In this document: positions 24,100-34,620 of the stretch, piece after piece
Numbering within the stretch: position 1 is the first letter of the stretch
How the letters are laid out: every line of letters starts with the position of its first letter
Assembly (NCBI GenBank): GCA_944739405.2
Contig: OX123185.2
Location: forward strand, 4,275,840 to 4,339,839
Reading direction: 5' to 3'
Source of the DNA: Euclidia mi
Taxonomy: Eukaryota; Arthropoda; Insecta; Lepidoptera; Erebidae
DNA length: 64,000 nt
The notes under the pieces: model-generated
What the model was told of the DNA's origin: nothing
What the model saw: the letters and a program-made list of their open reading frames with translations, nothing else
Databases searched by the model: none
Program-made: the position numbers and the translations under genes

Positions 24100-24569
24100 T
24101 GTATACAAATCGTGAAAGTTTAAAATCGATTAAATATATTTATTGTTATCTAGGTCGCGTTTTATCAAATTCAAATATCTTTGTGGTTTTGGGTGTTTGC
24201 AAACTATTCAAAATAATGTCACGGCTAATTATCCTATTAATTAAGAAGAGTAACATTCGATAAATTTAGAAGTAAGTATTTCTGCGGGTGATCATCATTT
24301 TGACATACATCAATGTTGCGATAGAGTCTCTATAAGGGACACCACATAAGACAACTAGGGAAACCTGCGTTCTGCGTAGCGCAACTCGCACTTGACGACT
24401 AACTTAGTCTAAAAATTGTCGACGGTACTTTTTTAGACTATTTTAGTCGTCAGTTTCATAAACGTTTCCCATGCAGAATGACTGCGATTAACTTTTAATT
24501 TAAGTACATTGTACGAATGTTTTAAGTATTTTGGATGTATATTTTCTGTGTTTTTATTTTTATAACCTA
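24100..24569. other. Non-coding stretch with one imperfect hairpin
   Basis: The only structure is a 23-bp stem (24393-24415 with 24430-24452, about 20 of 23 paired, TGACGACTAA... at its base) around a 14-base loop. Confidence 0.55.
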
Positions 24570-25898
24570 CTAGCTGACCCAGCAAACTCCGTTTCGCCTT
24601 TTTAAGAGTTTTTATTTAATTCCCTTTCTTCAAGCCCCTTTTCCAAATTGAAGTTACCATTGACTTAGCGCTTAATCTCTTATCATTTCAGAGTCTATAA
24701 ATACTGAACAAACAAACATAGATTTTGATATAATATTGAATTCCCCATTCCTTAAAATATCGGAGACGATACCCATATCGACTTTAAAAAATCTTAAAAA
24801 ATCCCGTCCGCCATCTTTGATCACGAAATAGATGTTGTATTTGCATTCACCATCCCTTAAATAAAGATTTATTATTTATTTATTTATTTAAATCATCAGA
24901 GACGATACCCATATTGATTTTTAAATTTTTCCATTCACCATCTTTGATTTCCCATCCACCATCTTGAATCACGAAATAGATGTTGTATTTGGATTCCCCA
25001 TCCCTTTAAACATCGGAGACGATAACCATATTGTTTTTTTTTAAATTTCCCATCCGCCATCTTTGATCACGAAATAGATGGTGTTTTTGAATTCCCCGTT
25101 CCTTAAAATATCGGAGACGATACCCATATCGACTTTAAAAAAAATCCCGTCCGCCATCTTTGATTTCCTATCCGCCATCTTTGATCACGAAATAGGTGTT
25201 GTATTTGGATTCTCCATCCCTTAAATCTTCAGAGACGATACCCATATTGATTTTTTTAATTTTCCCATCCGCCATCTTTGATTTCCATCCGCCATCTTTG
25301 ATCACGAAATAGATGTTGTATTTCGATTCCCCGCCCCTTAAAATATCGAAGGCGATACCCATATTGATTTTTTAAATTTTCTTATCCGCCATCTTTGATT
25401 TCCCGTCCGCCATCTTAGATCACTAAATAAATTTCATATTATTAATCAGCGTCCCGAAAATCTCGAAAACGATACCCATATAGATTGTATCCTATTCGTT
25501 GAGCCTTTTTTTGCCTTTTACCCAACCCTCCCCCTTCTCGTTTGACCATTTTATTATTTTTGTCTGGCCCCTAAAAGTTGTGGCTTAATTTTATAATAGC
25601 CTATAGCCTTTCGGAATAATTGGGCTATCATAGGCAATAACAATTTTTAAAATCCGACTGCTAGTTCCTGATATTAGCCGACATTATCTTGCAGCCTTTT
25701 TAGCCTTTTGCCCGGCCCCAAAAGGGTCGAAGAGTTATGTTATACAGCCTATAGCCTTCCGGAATAACTGGGCTATCGTATACAAAAAAAAATTTCAGAT
25801 CCAACCGGTAGTTTATGAGATTAGCGCGTTCAAACAAACAAACAAACAAACAAAAAAACAAACAAACAAATTCTTCCGCTTTATTATATTAGTAAAGA
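24570..25898 (-). mobile_element. 1.3-kb non-autonomous Helitron with internal minisatellite
   Basis: Read on the minus strand it begins TCTTTACTAATATAATAAAG and ends GGGTCAGCTAG, with host A at 24569 and host T at 25899, as expected for Helitron insertion between A and T. Near the 3' end GCGAAAC-GGA-GTTTGC can form the usual subterminal hairpin (one bulged base). A run of AAAC repeats (25832-25870) lies just inside the 5' end. No Rep/helicase protein is encoded. Confidence 0.85.
24745..25490. repeat. Minisatellite, about seven ~97-138-bp units
   Basis: The phrase GAGACGATACCCATAT recurs near 24761, 24899, 25017, 25114, 25230, 25350 and 25468. Each is followed by CCGCCATCTTTGATCACGAA and TAGATGTTGTATTTGGATTC. 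Units differ by small indels and by doubling of the CCGCCATCTTTGAT part. Lies within the Helitron at 24570-25898. Confidence 0.92.
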
Positions 25899-26395
25899 TA
25901 AAGATTTTTTTTTTTAATATTTGATACAAATCTTCTTTATTGGGCGGATACTTCCATAGTTGTCGTTTTAACTGTTTAAGAAATATAACTGCAAAAAGTA
26001 TTTACACATACAAACTACTAAAGTTAGAATTCCGTGCATCGCGATCGCGGCCGCGCGCGGCCTACGACTGTCGTCGATCGTTCGCGACAATAGTCAACGT
26101 ATGAAAATGTATGGCACCGCTGCCGAGGCCCGCGACTGACGCGCGCGGCCGACGACTGTCGTGAGCCGCGCGCGGCCGTGTCTTCTGCGCGTAGAGATCG
26201 TACGTAGACCATGCGTAGAGCTGGCTCTACGTAGCCGACGAACTCGGAAGAGCGTCACATCTTAAGGAAATATCAAATAGCGTGATACGATTCTAAAATA
26301 GTAAGCATTCATCGCATTTCATTGCATTGGTTGCCATGCTCCTCGTTACATACACTTTTAGAGATACTTTTGGCCACCGCATCGCATATTTCAAA
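25899..26395. other. Short non-coding interval with a GC-rich foldback patch
   Basis: Bases 26030-26180 are strongly GC/CpG-rich with repeated GCCGCGCGCGGCC blocks in both orientations and two (G)ACGACTGTCGT motifs. A small hairpin GCGTAGAGC/GCTCTACG follows near 26213-26234. Probably a GC-rich MITE like those at 6.7 and 49.0 kb, but no clean ends were found. Confidence 0.45.
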
Positions 26396-28062
26396 AATAA
26401 AAAAAATCAAAAATCAAAATCATTTATTCATCTAGGTCACAAGGTGACGCTTATGAACGTCAATTTTAAAATTAAATTACTTAATGCTTCTACATTTACA
26501 TTTACTGCCTCGTTCGCAAAGCAATAGGTAGAGCCACGAGAAAGAACGGGCAATAAAACTCGAGGCCACTCTTTTAAATCGCCAATATTATGGTACATAT
26601 TTTCATTTTTGTAAGGAGCTGCAACTGTTACACATTGTACTAAATTACTCGTAAATAGTAATTAGTTACAGACATAATACTTAAGCAATTAATGTAGTTA
26701 CTAAATGATGTGTTTTAGTTAGCCTTCCAATGCGAATATTGTGTAACAGGAGCATCCACTTACGACTTATAATGTATACAACTCGTGACCATGTTCAGAA
26801 CTGTGGTGGAAATGTATGTTACAGAAGTGACGGTATATGAATACACAAAATTACAAAAACTTTAGTTCACAGACCATGATAACGAGTTATCTTCATCTTA
26901 CAGTACAGTAAATTTAAAAAAAAATAGTGGAACAACAATGCAAATGTAGATGTAGTAAGTAGAATGACCTAATTATGATAAACGAATAATAATTTAAAAG
27001 AACTAGAAATGTTATATAATGATAAACTGAAAAATGCTAAGTATCTATATAAATTCTAAATAAGTAGTAAATCATGAGTTGTCTAGTGTAAGTGACCATC
27101 TATCCTTGTCACTGAAATAATCATTAATAGTATAATAACCTTTCTTAATAAGGCAGTCTTTTATTTTAGCTTTAAATGTACTAAATGGTAATTCTAAAAG
27201 ACTAATTGGTATTTTATTGTATATACAAAAGAATTATCAACTTTATGTAAACGATGATAAGGGGCATATAACCTATGCTTGTTTCGGGAATTTATATTAT
27301 GTATATCGCTTTTTGAGGTAAATAAACTTATATTTTGCCTAATGTACAAAATATTAGCAAATAAAAATTGCGAGGCTACTGTAAGAATTCCTATAGACTT
27401 AAAGCGTTCCCTAAGAGTATCTTTTGCACCTAACATGTATATTGCTCGTACCGCTCGTTTCTGTAGAACGAAGATATTCTGAATATCCGCTGCTTTGCCC
27501 CATAACAAAATACCGTAGGACATAACACTGTGAAAATAGCTAAAATATACTAAACGAGCCGTGTCGATGTCAGTAAGTTGCCTAACTTTTCTGACAGCAT
27601 ACGCAGCAGAGCTGAGCTTTCCTGCTAGACATGCTATATGTGCACCCCATTGTAACTTATTATCTAATGTAATACCTAAGAACACTGTAGAGTCTACTGT
27701 GTCAAGTTCCTCCCTATCTAGCATAATATTAGGTCCCAGTTGTCTAACGTTAGGTAAAGCAAATTTAACGCATTTAGTTTTCCAAGAATTAAGTACTAGG
27801 TTGTTTGGTGTAAACCATCGTGTAACTTGTAAAAGTGCATTATTTACATCATCAAATTGATTTCTATTCCTATCTACTTTAAAAATAAGTGACGTATCAT
27901 CTGCAAAAAGTACGACATCACAGATGATTTTTAAATAAAAAGGTAAGTCATTAATATATACTAGAAATAGAAAAGGACCTAAAATTGAGCCTTGTGGAAC
28001 GCCTAGCTGTATAGGTAATTTAGAGGATGTAGTCCCATTTACATCGACACACTGAAATCTTT
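26396..28062 (-). mobile_element. LINE copy C, CR1/Jockey-type, 5'-truncated
   Basis: Minus orientation. The 3' end is ATGAATAAATGATTTTGATTT with a TTTTGA-type tail at about 26396-26420. The 3'UTR shows GTTCTGAACATGG and GTAAGTGGATGCTCCTGTT, shared with LINEs A and D, but lacks the 177-bp block conserved in those two. The 5' truncation point is at about 28062 inside the reverse transcriptase. Confidence 0.87.
27090..28062 (-). pseudogene. LINE C reverse transcriptase, C-terminal half
   Basis: Open from the truncation point: GVPQGSILGPFLFLVYIND, VLFADDTSLIFKVDRN, NNLVLNSWKTKCVKFALPNV, then LGITLDNKLQWGAHI, VYFSYFHSVMSYGILLWG and KRAVRAIYMLG. A frameshift near 27225 separates the last segment (LPFSTFKAKIKDCLIKKGYY ... 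SDKDRW). The catalytic aspartates of FADD are intact. Closest to LINE A among the copies here. Confidence 0.9.
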
Positions 28063-28683
28063 GCCGCGGGTACGAATCGACAACACTAAGTGTTTTTTCA
28101 ATTTTAGTTTATCAAGTTTTTTAATTTATCAAGTCGAATTGACTCACTTATTCTTCAAGTTGTTGTGGTGACCTTATCGTTATTGCAGTGGTTGTTATGA
28201 TGCGAACTTTGGAAAGCACTTACATACCTTGAGCACAGTCTAGCATATCGGCCAGACTTATTGAGTCATAGTTCTATGTCTTTTGCATTTCTTAGAAAAC
28301 TTTTGTAGATATTACGTGGGTATGGTCTTGTATGCAGGACTTGGACTTGGACTGATTTCTTTAGTTTTATAAATTAATATAAAAGTTAGCGGTAGATAAT
28401 TAAGTGATAATAAATTATATACAGATTTCACTGAAATCATTAAAATTACGAGCAGTTTTAAATTCTTTTATGGATTACCTTTGTTTGGACTATCTAATAT
28501 TTCAGCAAATTATTTTGGTAAAACTCGGCACAAAAGGTTTAAGTAGGTACCTTTTTACTGGAATGACAATTTAACAGTAAAGTTATATGTATTGTCGAAT
28601 TATTATGTGATTGAGACATTTTATATAAATATATAATACTTTAATTATTTGTTTGGTCTTTTATTCTGAACGCTTTTTAAATC

Positions 28684-29107
28684 ATACAAAATAATTTAGC
28701 GGGTCTTAATCGCGTTAACTTAACTTATTTAAGGTATAAATACCTATTTGTTTCCGACGTTTCGCTCGTCTTGCACCGAGCTTGGTCGCGGAGAGACTGA
28801 TGAGAGCTCAGCGCCGTCTTGTGGAAGTGCGGGTTTTGGCACCTACCCTCACTTGGTCTTTATTTAAGTTCGCAATGTCGGTACTCCGACACACTACACT
28901 AATGACGTCTACACACTGTTGAGATTTATCACTGCGGCGGTGTTTACACTTGCTGATGACTGGATTCCAAGTAGCCGATAATCTATATCCATCCTCCCGG
29001 TTGAAATTGTTATATTTCTTGATTTCCACCGCTTCACGTACTATCCTGGAGTAATAGTGACGATCGGTCGATAAGACTTGTGGTTTGGTCCAGACTCCAC
29101 GCTTTTT
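28684..29107 (-). mobile_element. Penelope-like retroelement, 3' part
   Basis: Minus orientation, 5'-truncated at about 29107. It contains the C-terminus of the element protein, then a 3' region with GAGCGAAACGTCGGAAAC and GGTATTTATACCT, ending in GATTAAGACCCGCTAAATTA. The same terminal sequence forms the arms of the palindrome at 23893-24099. Confidence 0.72.
28808..29102 (-). pseudogene. Penelope-like protein, C-terminal (GIY-YIG-linked) tail
   Basis: The frame reads DRHYYSRIVREAVEIKK, FNREDGYRLSATWNPVISKC, then a basic tail ending TRTSTRRR and a stop at 28808-28810. In Penelope-like elements such a tail follows the GIY-YIG endonuclease domain; the conserved glutamate of the R-E-A-x-E-I context is present. 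The catalytic GIY and YIG motifs and the reverse transcriptase are absent because of truncation. The family assignment rests on remembered similarity and could be checked by search. Confidence 0.7.
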
Positions 29108-30290
29108 AAATCCTTAAACATCTTAATATAATATATACAAACGGAAAATTTAATGATTTTTATAAATACACTTGTTTTGTTGTAATAAAAACAAAACAAA
29201 CACAAATACACTCGGATATTTGAATTTATTCAATAGTTGTCGAAACGTCTAATGAAGTTTATTTTATTTGGTTGTTGAAATGCAATACTGAAGTCACAAA
29301 TATTGTGACTACGATAAAATAAACCTAATTAACATTCGATCAGAACGATTTAAAGTGCAGTGTCTTGTACCACTAATGGATCGAATAACCAAAATAATTA
29401 ACGAACGAATGACTATCGTACAAGTTATACTGGAACTCCAGTTAATGATAATACAATCAAGACTCCTCTAATAGTGTGTTGTTAAGAATTCATTCATCAG
29501 TCCTCTAATACTAAGTCTTAAATATTTTGAAGTAAATAAATACAGCTTAACTTACAGCAAATATACAGTAATCGTGTGGTTCTGATATTTTATTCTGATT
29601 GTATGTGTTTTAAATGTTTTATTTAAAAGACGCATTAGGAATGTATCATATATCCTTCATTGCGAGAACTTCACAAATATACAACTAACTGATATAAAGG
29701 CCCAATTGACATAAGATCACACTATGAATCACATATAATATTACAGCATTTGGAGATCAATACCTGAACACTGCTGGCTGGCGTAACCTCTACGTCATCG
29801 GCACACTCCTAAATATTTGAGTAATAATTTACTAGTCTCAATTGTATAACCACAGTCAGAACCGACAGTCTGGCCTTTAAATCTAAACATGCTTCCCTGA
29901 AGATTATGTATCAAATATAAACCAAACTTATCTCAAGCTAATCAGCATTTGACAAACATTCCTATAAATGTCATACACCTGGAGTTAAGCCGGAAACAAT
30001 AACGCGAGTGATACTAAATTGACTGTTCTCCCTCATTTGAATTCTGTGAGCGATGTGTTTTGAAAGCTTGGGGCGATCCGAAGGACGGACCAGCCGGTTT
30101 CAATTTTGCGTTAATATCGCATCGATATCTATTGTGTTTTGTTTGGATACGATGAATCATGTTTGTCCACCGTACGATTAAATTATTCTGAGCGGGGTGT
30201 CGTTTAGTTTTGAATCTGATAGTTTAGGTTGCCTGGGAGATCGTTCTTACCGATATTATGTTTAAATGTGGTGTAAAATTAATTGTAGGT
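29108..30290. other. Non-coding stretch
   Basis: No element, RNA gene or coding region recognised. Confidence 0.5.
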
Positions 30291-30523
30291 ATCATCATCA
30301 TCAGCCTTTGATAGTCCACTGCTGGACTAGGCCTCTCCTTTGAAAGGAGGAATCGGCCTACTATACTACGCTGGCCAAGCGGGTTGGTATAGGGTTTGTA
30401 TCAAGTTTTCCTTCTCTTACAGTGCTGTTCTCTGCATACTATGCTCCCTCTGTCGGCTCTTACGACACCCATGGGATGATATGGGGTGGTGACAATTCGT
30501 ATTCTCAATCCGTCACCACACGG
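30291..30523 (-). mobile_element. SINE (head P + tail III)
   Basis: Minus orientation. It starts CCGTGTGGTGACGGATTGAG and passes through GGGTGTCGTAAGAGCC, the same head as the composite SINEs at 10.4 and 59.7 kb. It then continues CTTGGCCAGCGTAGTATAG, AGTCCAGCAGTGGAC and ends GGCTGATGATGATGAT, the tail of the SINE at 31.5 kb. Confidence 0.8.
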
Positions 30524-31509
30524 ACACTTATTATTAATGCAAAACAGAGGGTTGAAAAACGCTTCAGAATCCAGGCGTAAACAAGGCTAGCTTTCATATT
30601 AGCGAGATTAAATCATTATATTTTCCAATACCTAAAATTTGTCTTATGAGACTCTCTACAGCAATTCAGGGGCTCAAACTCAAGTACATTATAGAATATA
30701 CTGTTATGATAAATTAGATTTACAGTTAAAATTATTAAGACTTATAAGAAATACACCCATTATTACCAAAAGCCTTACTCTTGTTGTATGACTTATTTAT
30801 AAACGGTATAGTAACAAACAGTTATATATACTACCTTTCTTCACAATTCGGATGAGAAATTCAAAGAGCAGGTATAAAGGGAAGGAAGGAAAACAAAAGC
30901 ATATTAAGTAAAATACCACTTTACAAAACCGATATCAATCTTCTGCAGTCATTTGTTGCCGAATACGTTTATAAAGCTATACAGCTAATTAATTGCTACA
31001 GATACTGCTGATCACCTTAAAGTGGGTCATCGGTTCACACCACACCATTACGTTCTAACATCTGTTCGGTCATTACCCGCCCATGGCGCGGGCGTGCACC
31101 CCGCGCTCACCATCGCATGCTATTTAACATGGAAAAAATCACCTCAGCTTTATTTAAAAACTACCCACTTGATTAGATTAGACATTGCGAACGTTTTACT
31201 CGTATTTAAGGCTTCCAAAATGAATTTAATATAATATATCGTGATACTGCTGTTGTGCAACGGTTTCTGTAAAAAAATGACAGCTTTAGGCCAAGACTCA
31301 AAGTTTTACGACTGAGAGGCCATTGAGTCGAATGAAAGAGGTCGTGATGAGTATGAGTACGTTCTGCATTAGATAGAGCTCTATCTAATGCGATATCATC
31401 TCTATCTCTATCAATACTATAACGTCTGCAAATCATCATCATTCGCATATCCCGATTATGATCTTAATGAGTACATATTACATTCTGGCGTTGCTGACTG
31501 ACTGACAGA
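30524..31509. other. Non-coding stretch with a perfect 26-bp palindrome
   Basis: Only short chance frames. A perfect palindrome GCATTAGATAGAG/CTCTATCTAATGC occupies 31366-31391. Confidence 0.6.
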
Positions 31510-31518
31510 CAACGCACA

Positions 31519-31807
31519 TCATCATCAGCCCTGTTTATATACTGTCCCATTGCTGGGCATCGGCCTCTTTTCTCTATGAGAAAGGTAAGGCCATAGTCCA
31601 CCAGGCTGGCCAAGTGCGGGTTGGCAGACTTCACATGTCTTTCTGGATCATTATGGAGAACTCTCAGACATGCAGGTCTCCTCACGATGTTTTCCTTCAC
31701 CGATAAGCAAGCGATAATGGTGCGTGCCATGGAGTCGAACCCGAGACACTCAGACCCTCTGCGTAGCAGTCTATCGGTCTCTCCACTCGGCTATCGCTGC
31801 TATCAGC
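31519..31807 (-). mobile_element. tRNA-derived SINE (head T + tail III) with 9-bp target duplication
   Basis: Minus orientation. A box TAGCCGAGTGG at plus-strand 31783-31793 and B box GGTTCGACTCC at 31731-31741, with CGATAGACTGCTACGCAGAG between them, resembling a tRNA arm. The tail runs ACTTGGCCAGCCTGGTGGAC ... CCCAGCAATGGGACAG and ends GGCTGATGATGATG. CAACGCACA flanks it at 31510-31518 and 31808-31816. Confidence 0.9.
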
Positions 31808-31816
31808 CAACGCACA

Positions 31817-32512
31817 GCCACAACCTTTAGGCGCAAGAAGCTGAAATTTCGCATCTATGATCTTTGGGGACCGTATGGGTGCACTAAAAAGAGATTTCTC
31901 AAAATGCCTACGTGATCGGGCTGAAACGGATAAATTAAAAAATAAGTGTGTATCTAGCTGTGGTCATCCTCTATCATATAGGAGCCTACTACTCTACGTA
32001 TAAACATAGATCTGAATATAAAGCTTATTTACGGAAGAAAGAGTAGTCGAGTCGAACCGTAAGCATTCCTTGTGGTTCGTGAAAATCCGATGAATTAGGT
32101 ACTTAGTTAACAGACACATATTTTTGGGTGTATGTTAAAAACAGATATAATAAAAGTCTTACACAGACAACTGACATATTGATACTCTAACGTTGTCAAA
32201 GCACGTGGCGATAAAATCTATATAAATTAATCAATTTTCAACAACATTTGATAAAGTAATTTGTGATAATAATTACTGACTAGAACATCGCACTTTACTA
32301 ATACTTACTGATAATAAATAAATTTGCTTTCGATATCAGAAGCCTAAATATGCTTATATTATAATAATATTTTACAACCTAATTTAAATGTGGCTCATAC
32401 AATTAGTAGGTATAGCAATAGGTACCTACACGGTACGCGGTACGCCAATTACCAATAAACGCTTACGAATAATTACGCCTTATTCTGTCTGCTTAAAGCA
32501 GGGATTGTTTAC
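31817..32512. other. Non-coding stretch
   Basis: No gene or element recognised. Confidence 0.5.
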
Positions 32513-32880
32513 TTTTTAGCCGACTTCAAAAAAAAAAAAGGAGGTTCTCAGTTTGACCTGTATGTATCTATGTATGTATGTATGTATGTATGTATGTATG
32601 TATGTTTGTCCGCGATTATCTCGCGTTTGGCTGAACCGATTTTGATGCGGTTTTCAGAAAAGTATTTGTTACACTTAGGAGAAGGTTTTAGGCCCTTAAC
32701 CGACTTCAAAAAAAGAAGGTTCTGAGTTTGACCCGTACATGTAAGTTTGTCCAGGATTAACTCGAGTTTGGCTGAACCGATTTCTATGCGGTTTTCAGAA
32801 AAAAAGTATTATATACACTTAGGACAAAGTTTTAGTATTTTAACCGACTTTAAAAAAAGAAGGTTCTCAGTTTGACTCGT
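32513..32880 (-). repeat. Three tandem terminal units of copy 2
   Basis: Reverse-oriented equivalent of 23430-23731: CCGACTTCAAAAAA followed by GGTTCTCAGTTTGACC-like sequence, repeated near 32519, 32700 and 32843. The first unit has a long GTAT microsatellite (32564-32605). Confidence 0.85.
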
Positions 32881-33055
32881 TTCCATATATTGGTTCTTAG
32901 TATGTTTGTATGTATTATGTGTGTGTTTGTACGTGTGTGCGCGCGCGCACGCGTTTGTGTATTTGTATGTGTACGAGTGTGTGTGTGTGTGTGTACGTGT
33001 GTACGTGTCTATGTCTCTGCCATTTACAAAAATCAAAGAAAGTCTGTGAAAAAAT

Positions 33056-33626
33056 CTAATGCGAGAGCATATTTCTCATTCTTGTCATTTCGGATAAGGC
33101 TCTGTTGTCGTGGGGATGGTTGAGTAATTTGTTCGAGTCAATATCACTTAAAGCCATGCCTTTTAGGGATTTGACCCGCCTCAAGGCAACATAGAATTGG
33201 CCTATAGCAAAGATTTTAGGCCCTAGGTCCGCGGAACTAAGTGTACATCCTTGCAACTTGTGTACCGTCACAGCCCAACTCAATATGACTGGCAACATCC
33301 GCCTCTCGATATCACCATAACCGCGATTGCCTTGTTAGGTCACTGGCACTGGAGCTATGAAAATGTATCCATCATCATCTTTAAGACGCAATGCTATTGA
33401 TGGATCATCAAATAATATCAAAATGGCATCAGGCAGTTCACCTGGCTTAAGTTGATCTCTTCTTAGTGCCGGCCATTTAAATCGTTTAGGAACACCCATT
33501 GCCCCGTTCGCTAAGCCATCCGTTATTGACATATTTCTCCGGAGCATAATACGAGAGCTCACAGCCAATTCAATAGTATGTACAAGTTCACCGCATTTGT
33601 TTGGATCAGCCGGAGCAGCATTTGCG
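33056..33626 (-). pseudogene. PIF1-like DNA helicase, C-terminal fragment (copy 2)
   Basis: Reads NAAPADPNKCGELVHTIELA, RIMLRRNMSITDGLANGAMG, LPDAILILFDDPS, then after a TAA at 33335-33337 QGNRGYGDI, MLPVILSWAVTVHKLQGCTL, FYVALRRVKSLKGMALSDI and a short tail to a stop at 33056-33058. Motif VI has VALRRV in place of VALSRV. It starts at the same helicase residue as copy 1, so truncation preceded amplification. It keeps the KIFAIGQ segment lost from copy 1 and lacks two residues present there. Confidence 0.85.
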
Positions 33627-33926
33627 GAGGGTGTCCTTCCGTATGTGGCTGATTCCCTAGACTCATCTCTCTCTTACAGCTTCAAGCCTAAGTCCATAGG
33701 CACACAGAATAAAAGTAGGTACCTATGTCAAAGTCATGATTACAGACTGATACTAGCAGAAAACTTACCACTAAAATAATTGAATCTAACTATAAACAAA
33801 CTATTAATTAGCCCAAAACTTAAAGTAAATGGAGTACCTATCACTAAAAAGTATGAAATACATAAAATAGTAGTTAACACAAAACGTGAAGTAAGCGAAC
33901 GAAGTACCTAACACTAAAAAGTATGA

Positions 33927-34620
33927 AATAAAAATAATAAGAAAAAAAAAACAAAACGAAAATGAAAACTTAAAAATCGCAACAAAAATGTTAACTAGGT
34001 ATTTAGTTTCTTTTTTAAAAAAAGAGAACCGCCTTCAAAAAATCAACCCTTTGAAAAGTACGAAATAATTTTTACATACGCTAATACATAGTTTACAACT
34101 TATACAATATACTTAGTTTTTGAAGTCGGTGCCAAACCATCAAATACAAAAAAGAATACTGGCAAACAGAGAAAAGAATATCAAATCAAGAAAGCATAAA
34201 AAAATATCTAAATTAATAAAATCTAAAATAATCTACCTATATACTCTAAAAAGCAACAAATATATAAAATATATAAAAAGTATGAAATAAATGCTTTATT
34301 ATAAAATAATTGTACTTCTTAGCTATTTTGGGCTGTAAGTACTATGTAGATTGAATGCGCTGGTTTGGAAAGGATGACGCCAAACAATAGGCTTTTAGAA
34401 GGATTTGGTTTGGCACCGACTTCAAAAACTAAGTATATTGTATAAGTTGTAAACTATGTATTAGCGTATGTAAAAATTATTTCGTACTTTTCAAAGGGTC
34501 GATTTTTTGAAGGCGGTTCTCTTTTTTTAAAAAAGAAACTAAATACCTAGTTAACATTTTTGTTGCGATTTTTAAGTTTTTATTTTCGTTTTGTTTTTTT
34601 TTTCTTATTATTTTTATTTA
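33927..34620. repeat. Long inverted repeat (two ~214-bp arms) of copy 2
   Basis: Arms 33927-34139 and 34406-34620 are reverse complements with about two differences (roughly 99%). The ~266-base loop is homologous to the loop of copy 1 (TATTGTTTGGCGTCATCC on the minus strand) but carries an extra AT-rich insertion. The central ~40 bases of each arm (AATACATAGTTTACAACTTA...) have no counterpart in copy 1. Confidence 0.93.

Larger units (their letters stand above)
32513..34620 (-). mobile_element. Helicase-bearing hairpin element, copy 2
   Basis: Inverted relative to copy 1 (21794-23731) and built in the same order: hairpin (33927-34620), AT spacer, PIF1-like helicase fragment (33056-33626), GT-rich simple repeat (about 32900-33010), and three terminal GAAGTCGGTTA units (32513-32880). 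The spacer between hairpin and helicase, and the helicase itself, are about 90% identical to copy 1. TTTAGCC occurs at both edges (32515-32521 and 34617-34623), but whether it is a target duplication is unclear. Confidence 0.75.

Noticed and set aside
25168..25362. 64-codon minus-strand frame with a repeated peptide
   Set aside because: It is the minisatellite of the Helitron read in one frame; no start context and no conservation logic.
24745..25490. Regular repeats that might suggest a CRISPR-like array
   Set aside because: Units are ~100 bp, variable in length and repeat their full length, with no short repeat plus unique spacer pattern, in a eukaryotic Helitron.
26030..26212. Arg-rich frame in the GC-rich patch
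   Set aside because: An inverted-repeat-derived composition effect, not a protein.
28796..28806. ACTGATGAGAG, a hammerhead CUGAUGA word on the plus strand near the Penelope-like end
   Set aside because: The matching GAAA core lies on the other strand, so the two do not form one ribozyme.
32809..33123. Overlapping reading frames rich in His/Thr and Val/Cys on both strands
   Set aside because: They translate the GT/CA simple repeat of the helicase-bearing element and are low-complexity.
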